Assembly: GCA_900491605.1 (NCBI GenBank)
Contig: UESW01004362.1
Coordinates: 175,997 to 239,996 of the forward strand
Direction: 5' to 3'
DNA from: Calamus simplicifolius
Lineage: Eukaryota > Streptophyta > Magnoliopsida > Arecales > Arecaceae
DNA: 64,000 nt
Within the stretch, counting starts at the first letter, position 1. Every line of letters starts with the position of its first letter. Below the pieces are notes generated by a model, which did not search any database, was not told the DNA's origin, and worked only from the letters and a program-made list of their open reading frames with translations. The translations under genes were made by a program, and so were the position numbers. Positions 56,692 through 64,000 of the stretch are shown here, in pieces.

Positions 56692-58802
56692 TGTTATTTA
56701 TTGACCTCATATTGATTTTGATGAAACATAAAATAATTAAGTATTGTACTAATATCATCTCTATCAAGTTTAATCTATTTCAGGTTACTCATTATGAAAT
56801 TATACACTTTCTTCAGCCCAAGGTCTATTGTAATTCAAAATAAAAGATATTAAAGGTAATGTATAAATATGCTTATAGTAATTTATTTTTTAATAAACTT
56901 AAATTTTACAATCAGTAGACATTTTTCATACGTTTTATGTTTGGATGGTTCGCGACAAAATAACTTTCAAGCTTAATTATATTTACATTGTCTTGAACTG
57001 GATTCAATCGTCTTGCAAATCTCTATTTAAACTCTATGTTGTTTTGAACATTTCCTTGAAGTCATTTCTTTTTGGCATTGAACGATCGAATTGTTTAAGA
57101 CTCCCTAACTTTCTCTTATTCAAAATTGGCTTGCGAGTTTGGATTTGGGCTGCCGATTTTATGTTGTGTTCGGCCTGCTCCCTGGCTGCATATTTGTTCA
57201 TACAATTGGTATGCTAGCTTGAGGATTTGGGCTGCCAATTTTATGTTGTATTGGGTCTACTCCCTGGTTGCATATTTATTCATAAAATTGGTATGCTAGC
57301 TTGAGGTTTTGGGTTGCTAATTTTATGCTGCTTTCTGTTGGCTCCCTGATGCTTAAAAATGGTCTGCCGATTTTTGGAGTTGGTTTGCTAGTTTTCCAAA
57401 GCTTTTTGTTGGCTCTCTGATGCTTCAAAATGGTTTGTTGATTTTTGGAGTTGGTAAGCTAGTTTTCCAAAGCTTTATGTTGGCTCCCTGATGCTTAAAA
57501 ATGGTCTGCCGATTTTTGGAGTTGGTATGCTAGTTTTTCAAAGCTTTCTGCTGGCTTCTTGATGCTTAAATTTGGTCTATCAATTTAGGAGATTGGAATA
57601 CCAATTCTTGAAGGCTTTTGGTTTTGGGATTTCTTGTAACTCCATGACGTTAAAGTTGGGCTACCGGATTTCAAGGTTAGCTGCTGATTTTTCAAGCTCT
57701 TTGGTTGGAATTTTTCCTGGCTTCTTGTGTTAAAATCTAGGTTGGCAGCTTCAAGTATTGGCATGCTACTTTATGTGCTGGTCTACCGGATTGTAAAAGT
57801 AGGCTATCGGTTTTGGGAACTAGGCTGCTATTTTTCTCCTGGTTTGCTAATTGAAAAACTAGGCTGCTAATCCCACCTTGTATTCGGTTGGTTTCTTGGC
57901 TACTTTGTGTTCAACGAATCGTTCCATCGACTCTTTTATTGGGGCTTCTAAAATTCTTCATTTAGGCATCTAAACTCTGGAGTTAGGCAACTAGATTTTC
58001 ATCTTGGATGGCTGGCCTCCTTAGCTAAGCTTGCCAAGTGTTGTTGTTGCCGCTCTCTCTCTTCTCTATTTCACAACGGTCATGCAACGGCTATATTTCT
58101 TTGTTGGTTATACAGTGAATGTGAGGAAAAGAAAATAAAGAAAAATATCCATGAAAATATTATGAGAAGAATCGTTTGAAAGAGAGATTTATTGTTGGTA
58201 AAGAGATGTATTGGAGTGCTACATTGATTGTTTCAAGCCACCAAAGCTCATTTATTTCTAATTCTTGAAGTGGTGTTAAAGCTCCAACAGCCCTCTTTGA
58301 AGAGCATTCAAAGCATCCACGAAAGCTTCATCGTTGTTGCTGCGCTATTAAATAAAGAAGCTACCTCGTGTTGAGCTCTTCAAGTTGCTAAGTATATATT
58401 ATTGTTTATCTGCTCATTTATTAAGAGCATCTTGTATTAAACACTATATTCCTTGTGCTTTGATTTGTTTCACAGTTATGAAACATGATTTGGTAGAGGT
58501 ATACCTGGAAGTATATTTGTAAGGCTTTCTTGTGCCCAAAAATAAGCTTGCTAGCCAGGTAGGCTTGTGGTGTTTGGTGGATTCCCAAGAGATTCTTAGG
58601 GTATAGATATAGGTGCTGGGTTTGGAACCGAACCACATTATATCTTGTTGTTTGTGTGTGATACTATTTGTGATTGCTTGCATACTAGCCTCATATCACT
58701 CTATGTTATTCATTTGTAAACAAAAATATAAATGCACATACTTGTTAGTTAATTAATTTTGAGAAACCCAATTCATCCCCCTCTTAGGTTGCTACATCTG
58801 GG
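56692..58802 (+). mobile_element. 5' LTR of SIRE copy 2 (approximate ends)
   Basis: Homologous to 271-2337. The start is placed at TGttatttattgacc and the end before gtatcagagtagg. It contains the same internal tandem repeats (57140-57590), with one extra partial unit compared with copy 1. Confidence 0.6.
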
Positions 58803-58866
58803 CAAAATGTAGTATCAGAGTAGGTGCTCTTGTTGACATGCCCTAAAAAGCTTAGTGTTAAAGATT

Positions 58867-59670
58867 ATGGCAACCTTATTGAGTGATGGTCAATCTACTA
58901 ATAGGCCACCTCTATTTAATGGCACAAATTATGGATATTGGAAAGCTAGGATGAAAATTTTCATCCAAGTGCTTGACTATGACCTATGGGGTACCATAGT
59001 AAATGGTCCCCATACACCCATGACTAGATTAAATGTCATGAAGATTGCCAAACCAGAAATGGAATGGGATGAACATGATAAGAAATTAGCTCAGCTCAAT
59101 GCTAAAGTCATGAATGTTTTATATTGTTCATTAGATGCTAATGAATTTAATTGCATATCTATTTGTTTATCTGCTAAGAAAATATGGGATAGATTAGAGA
59201 TTATCCATGAGGGTACCAATCAAGTGAAGGAGTCTAAGATAAATATTCTTGTTCATAGATATGAATTATTTAAGATGGATTCTAGTGAATCAATTTCTAA
59301 AATGTTTACTAGATTTACTGATATCATTAATGGGCTTAAGAGCCTTGGTAAATCATATACTAATGTGGATCTTGTGAGGAAGGTATTACGGTCTTTGCCT
59401 AGGTTTTGGGAGGTCAAAGTGACTGCTATTCAAGAGGCAAAGAATCTAAATGCCCTACCTTTGGAAGAATTATTGGGATTCCTCATGACTCATGAACTTC
59501 AAGTTAAGCAACACACCGATGAGGATGAATCAAAAAGAAGAAGAATAATGGCTCTCAAAATTTCTGATCAAAAGGAAGAGTCGAATGAATCTTTGAAGGA
59601 TAGTTATGATGAGGACATGGCTCTCATTACTAAAAAATTTAAAAGGTTTATGAAAAGAAGAAAATTTTGA
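58867..59670 (+). CDS. SIRE copy 2 Gag, open for 267 codons
   Basis: ATG at 58867 (MATLLSDGQ) gives the FNGTNYGYW motif at residues 17-25, the UBN2-type capsid region through about residue 215, and a lysine/arginine-rich end (RFMKRRKF) before TGA. An in-frame ATG four codons upstream (58855) is also possible. The nucleocapsid knuckles lie after this stop, so the protein is short for a SIRE Gag and is probably only the N-terminal part of a broken polyprotein. Confidence 0.75.
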   Translation: MATLLSDGQSTNRPPLFNGTNYGYWKARMKIFIQVLDYDLWGTIVNGPHTPMTRLNVMKIAKPEMEWDEHDKKLAQLNAKVMNVLYCSLDANEFNCISICLSAKKIWDRLEIIHEGTNQVKESKINILVHRYELFKMDSSESISKMFTRFTDIINGLKSLGKSYTNVDLVRKVLRSLPRFWEVKVTAIQEAKNLNALPLEELLGFLMTHELQVKQHTDEDESKRRRIMALKISDQKEESNESLKDSYDEDMALITKKFKRFMKRRKF

Positions 59671-60435
59671 GAAAAAAGAAAATCATTTGTAAAAGGAGAA
59701 GGAAATAAAGAGAAAGAAAAGGTAATTATATGTTATGAATGTAAGAAGTCAGGACACTTTAAATTGTAATGTCTACATCTTAAGAAAGGTCCCAAGAAAT
59801 TCAAGAAGAAAGCAATGATGACTACATGGAGTGATTCTGAGAATTCAAGCTCCGAGGGAGATGAAAAGAATGAAGTAGCTAATCTTTGCTTCATGGCGGA
59901 CAACGAGGAGGTAAGTCCAAGTTTTCTTGATGACTTTTCATTTGAAGAGCTGCATGGTGCTTTTTATGAGTTAGTTGATGATTTTGCTAACCTTAATTCC
60001 AAAAATAAAGATTTAAAAATCAAATGCAAAATCTGATTTTGAAAAATAATAAATATATTGAAGAAAATGATCTTTCAAACAAAGAGAATAAAGATTTAAA
60101 AACTAAAGTTGATAGATTTAAACCTATAGTAGATAAATTTATTTTGAGTTCTTTAAAACTAAATATAATTTTAGATAGCCAAAAAGCTATTTTTGATAGA
60201 ACTGGATAAGGCTACAATCCCCTTAGAAAATAAAAATCTTTGAAAAATATTTTCATACATGCTACTCAATCTTCTAATGTTACCTGTTTTAAATATGGTT
60301 TAAAGGGACATAAGTCCTATGCATGTAGTAGTATTAAAAAGGTTTGGGTTCCAAAAGAAACCATATTAACTAATCTCAAAGTACCCAAGAAAGCTTGGGT
60401 ACCTAAAAGTAAAATGTGATATTATGTTTGCAGGT
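59671..60435 (+). pseudogene. SIRE copy 2 nucleocapsid and spacer region
   Basis: The first knuckle CYECKKSGHFKL (about 59733) is followed by TAA in place of a lysine codon that copy 1 still has. The second knuckle shows the same Cys-to-Tyr change as copy 1 (CFKYGLKGHK, about 60283). The acidic spacer frame (59815-60036) ends early. Confidence 0.65.
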
Positions 60436-63400
60436 GTGTTTTGCAATCCATTGATCTAAAAGAAAGTGGTATCTTGATAGCAGGTGTTCGAGACATATGA
60501 CGGGTGACGAATCATAATTCATCACTTTGGAAGCTAAAGATGGAGGTATTGTTACCTTTGGAGATAATGGCCAAGGTAAAATTATTGGCATTAGTAAAAT
60601 TGGTGCCACACCTCATACTTATATTGATAATATTCAATTAGTTAATAGTTTAAAGCATAATCTATTAAGTATTAGTTAATTGTATGATAAAGGTTTTAAA
60701 GTGATTTTTGAATTATCTATTTGCATTGTTTCTAATCCTGTTGACAATTGCATGAAATTCATTGGTCATAGGCATAGAAATATTTATACTGTTGATTTGA
60801 ATGATTTAAATGACCATGATTTTGATTGTCTAGTTGCTATGAATGTTAAAGTTGATGAATATAGTTGGTTATGACATCATAGGCTTGCACATGTTAGCAT
60901 GGATCTTCTTTCAAAATTATTTAAAAAGGATTTAGTCAAAGGTTTACCAAAATTGAATTTTGAAAAAGATAAGATTTGAGATGCATGCCAATTTTAAAAA
61001 TAAACTAGAATTTCATTTAAATCAAAAAATATGATTTCAAATACTAGGCCATTGGAATTATTGCAGATAGATTTATTTGGGCCGACTAGAACTACAAGTC
61101 TAGGAAGCAAGCGCTATGGTTTTATAATTATCGATGATTTCTCTTGATTTACTTGGGTTTTATTTTTAGCTAAAAAGATGAAGCATTTTCTGCTTTTCAA
61201 ACTTTATTCAAAAGATTACAAACAAAAAGGGAGTTTCAGTTTTATCAATTCGAAGTGATCATGGTAAGGAATTTAAAAATTATTTTTTTTGAAAGTATTT
61301 GCAATGAGCATGGCATTAATCATAATTTTTCTGCATCTAGGACACCTCAACAAAATGGGATGGTAGAAAGAAAAAATAGAACTTTATAAGAAATGGCCCG
61401 TACCATGTTGTGTGAGAGAAATCTTCCAAATACTTTTGGACTGAAGTAATTAACACTGCATGTTACAGTTTAAATCGAGCTTTGATAAGACCCATTTTGA
61501 AAAAGACCCCTTATGAGCTTTACAAAATTAGAAAACCCAATATTGCATATTTTCGTGTTTTCAGATGTTGATGTTTTATCTTGAATAATGGAAAATCAAA
61601 TCTTGACAAGTTTGATGCAAAATCGGATGAAGGTATTTTTCTCGGTTACTCTTCCTCTAGTAGAGCTTATAGAGTTTTCAACAAAAATACCTTAGTGGTT
61701 GAAGAATTAATTCATGTCACTTTTAATGAAACTAATAATCTTCCAACAAGGAAGAGAAAGGTTATTAATGATGCAGGAGAAATTGAAAATCAAATGAAAG
61801 AATTCACTTTGGAAGAGAAAGGGGATTCAATTGTTCAAACCAATTAAGAAAAGGTAAATCTTGAAGAACCTCAAGGTAATCATGACCTAGAAAGAGGTTG
61901 GAGGTATGTACATAATCATCCAAAGGAATTTATTATTGGTGATCTCTCGCATGGTGTAAGAACTATATCTTCATTTAGAGATACTTATAATAACTTAGCA
62001 TTTGTTCCTCATATTGAACCTAAATGTTTTGATGATGCTGATATAGAGTGGATCAATGCTATGCATGAAGAATTGAACCAGTTTGAAAGGATTAATGTAT
62101 GGATACTAGTAGATAGACCTTATGATCATTCAATTATTGGGACTAGATGGGTATTTAGAAACAAGTTGGATGAGCATGGTAACATAGTTAGAAACAAAGC
62201 AAGACTAGTAGCTAAAGGTTATAGCCAGAAAGAGGGAATTGATTTTGATGAAACTTATGCTCCTATTGCTAGACTAGAAGCTATTAGATTGTTACTTGCT
62301 TTTACATGCTTCATGAATTTTAAGTTATACCAAATGGATGTTAAGAGTGCTTTCCTAAATGGATATATTGCCGAACAAGTGTTTGTTGAGCAACCACCAG
62401 GATTTGAGAACCATTTGTTTTCAAACCATGTTTTCAAATTAAATAAAGCATTGTATGGTTTGAAGCAAGCCCCTCGAGCGTGGTATGATCAATTAAGCAA
62501 ATTCTTGATTAGCAATAAATTCATTAGAGAAAATATCGATACAACACTTTCATTAAAAGAGAAAATGATGATATGCTTATTGTTCAAATTTATGTTGATG
62601 ACATCATTTTTTGTTCTACTAATGAAATATTATGTCACAAGTTTGCAAAGCTAATGCAGGATGAGTTCGAGATGAGCATGATGGGAGAGTTAAATTATTT
62701 TTTTGGACTACAAATCAAGCAAAGCAATGATGAAATCTTCATTTGCCAAAGCAAGTACATCAAAGAAATATTAAAGAAATTTGGTATGGAGACTTTCAAA
62801 TATGTCGGTACACCTATGAACCCTTCTTGTAGATTAGACTCTTGCAGTAGTGATAATTGTATTGATATGAAATTGTATAGAGGCATGATAGGATCTTTAT
62901 TGTATTTAACTGCTAGTAGGCCAATATATTGTTCAGTGTTTGTATGTGTACTAGATATTAGGCTAACCCTAAGGAACCCCATTTGTTAGCTGTTAAAAGA
63001 ATCTTTAAGTATTTGAGTGGTTCAATTAACTTAGGATTATGATATGACAAACAATCTAGCATTGACTTAATAGGATATACTAATTCAGACTTTGCTGGTT
63101 GTAAATTAGACAAAAAATTTACTAGCAAAACTTGCCAATATCTAGGCCTTAATTTAATCTCATGGTTTAGCAAAAATAAACTTTAGTGGCGTTGTCCACA
63201 GCTGAGGCTGAGTACATTGCAGTTGAAAGTTGTTATATTCAAATCTTGTGGATTAAACAACAACTAGAAGACTATGGCATTAAACTAAAAGGCATTCCTA
63301 TAAAATGCGATAATACTAGTGCTATCAATTTAACTAAGAATTCTATTCAGCACTCTACGATAAAACACATAGAGATTAGGCATCATTTTATTAGAGATCA

Positions 63401-63536
63401 TATTAATAATAGTGATATTGTGCTTGAGCATGTTTATACTGATTTGCAACTCGCTGATATTTTCACAAAACCCTTTGATGAATCAAAATTTTATGAAATT
63501 AGAAGAGAGCTTGGTTTGCTTGATCCTACTATATAG
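60436..63536 (+). pseudogene. SIRE copy 2 pol pseudogene
   Basis: Same domain order as copy 1, with the same lesions: DSR in place of DSG in the protease (arginine codon 60482-60484), TGA in integrase at 61145-61147, TGA before HHRLAH, the RT frameshift at about 62563 upstream of YVDDI (about 62591), and the TAG before WRCPQL-type RNase H sequence at 63185. Copy-specific changes are few, for example a TAG stop near 63534 where copy 1 reads on. Confidence 0.9.
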
Positions 63537-63991
63537 AGAGTTGTTATGATTGTTTAATTTATATACAATCTTGTATTCATTATCATTGCATGAATTTTAT
63601 GTCATATGAATTGCCTGCTTGATCTTCATGTTCCTTATTTTTGAAATTTTTATTGGATCAATTTTAAATTATTTTGGCTGATGTTTTGAATGAATGAAAT
63701 CCTTTATTTTTATTTCCCCTGGCCTACCAGTTTTTAGGTTTTGGCCTTCCACTTTTGGGAGTGGAAGACCAAAAGAATGAACCGGTCATCTAGTTTTAGT
63801 GCTGGATGACCAAATTCCTCATTTTGGAAGCCCAACTAGGCATTAGTGGCCTTCCAACCGTGGGATCATAGCCAGCTGGTTTTAAGGGAGTTTGATTGGA
63901 TTTCTTTTCATTCCATACTTCTTCCCCAAGCCGTGCGTCTTCTTTTCCCTCAAGCTTCATCTCATCTTATGTTCTTGCTTTCTTTGGATCA

Positions 63992-64000
63992 ATGGCTCCT
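63992..64000 (+). pseudogene. Start of the post-pol frame of SIRE copy 2
   Basis: atggctcct corresponds to the ATG at 7508 of copy 1 (MAP...). Only three codons are inside the window. Confidence 0.5.

Larger units (their letters stand above)
56422..64000 (+). repeat. Duplicate of window positions 1-7516
   Basis: Aligns end to end with 1-7516 at an offset of 56,421 bp rising to 56,484 bp as small gaps accumulate. Differences seen by eye are mostly single-base gaps in copy 1 plus about a dozen substitutions, and one gap of about 30 bp near 1130/57560. The duplication includes 270 bp outside the retrotransposon and continues past the right window edge. Confidence 0.95.
56692..64000 (+). mobile_element. 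SIRE/Maximus-type Copia retrotransposon, copy 2, runs off the window
   Basis: Same structure as copy 1: LTR 56692-about 58802, primer-like site about 58811, gag, pol, and the start of the post-pol frame at 63992. Less damaged than copy 1 in gag. The 3' end lies outside the window. Confidence 0.85.

Overview
This is nuclear DNA from a flowering plant, made almost entirely of nested transposable elements. The evidence is the element types (SIRE/Maximus and Tork/TAR-like Copia elements, Ac-like hAT copies, CACTA subterminal arrays, an L1-type LINE), one intron-bearing cinnamyl-alcohol-dehydrogenase gene, and fragments of plant transcription-factor genes (NF-YB, GRF). Long AT-rich LTRs suit a large-genome species, and a monocot is plausible but not shown. 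I see no tRNA, rRNA, CRISPR or bacterial-type operon.

Layout. 1-8628 is a degenerate SIRE-type Copia element: flank 1-270, 5' LTR about 271-2337, gag, pol, then an envelope-like reading frame cut off at 8628. A long Copia LTR (8629-about 10853) with a primer-binding site follows. It is interrupted at 10989 by a CACTA terminus with arrays of gcgacgca-type repeats on both sides of a 2.5-kb GATC-rich satellite (11964-14478), then a GC-rich exon-like block (15515-16130). A complete 1.1-kb non-autonomous hAT with 8-bp target duplications lies at 16446-17541. A broken hAT transposase copy runs on the minus strand at 18675-about 21540.

22733-29017 holds the only gene that looks intact: a CAD1-type cinnamyl alcohol dehydrogenase on the minus strand. 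It has six coding exons giving 355 codons, an upstream untranslated exon and a TATA box. 29620-34426 is an LTR element without recognisable pol (LARD-like, Gypsy-type primer site), nested in a Copia LTR remnant.

From 34946 to about 56515, two arrays of cctacgattttt-type repeats with inverted CACTA-like ends flank a composite block. It contains an MBD-like exon, a Tourist MITE, a GRF QLQ-domain fragment, an NF-YB pseudogene, a second hAT copy split by a 2.0-kb solo LTR, and a dead L1 LINE that itself carries a 1.6-kb LTR-like insertion. This block is the best candidate for something unusual: a large gene-fragment-carrying CACTA element.

56422-64000 repeats positions 1-7516 almost exactly. The two copies share nonsense and frameshift lesions and 270 bp of sequence outside the retrotransposon, so this is a duplicated segment (or an assembly duplication), not two separate insertions. 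Apart from the CAD gene, the protein-coding remnants are decayed and probably do not act together. I found no convincing new defence or biosynthetic system.
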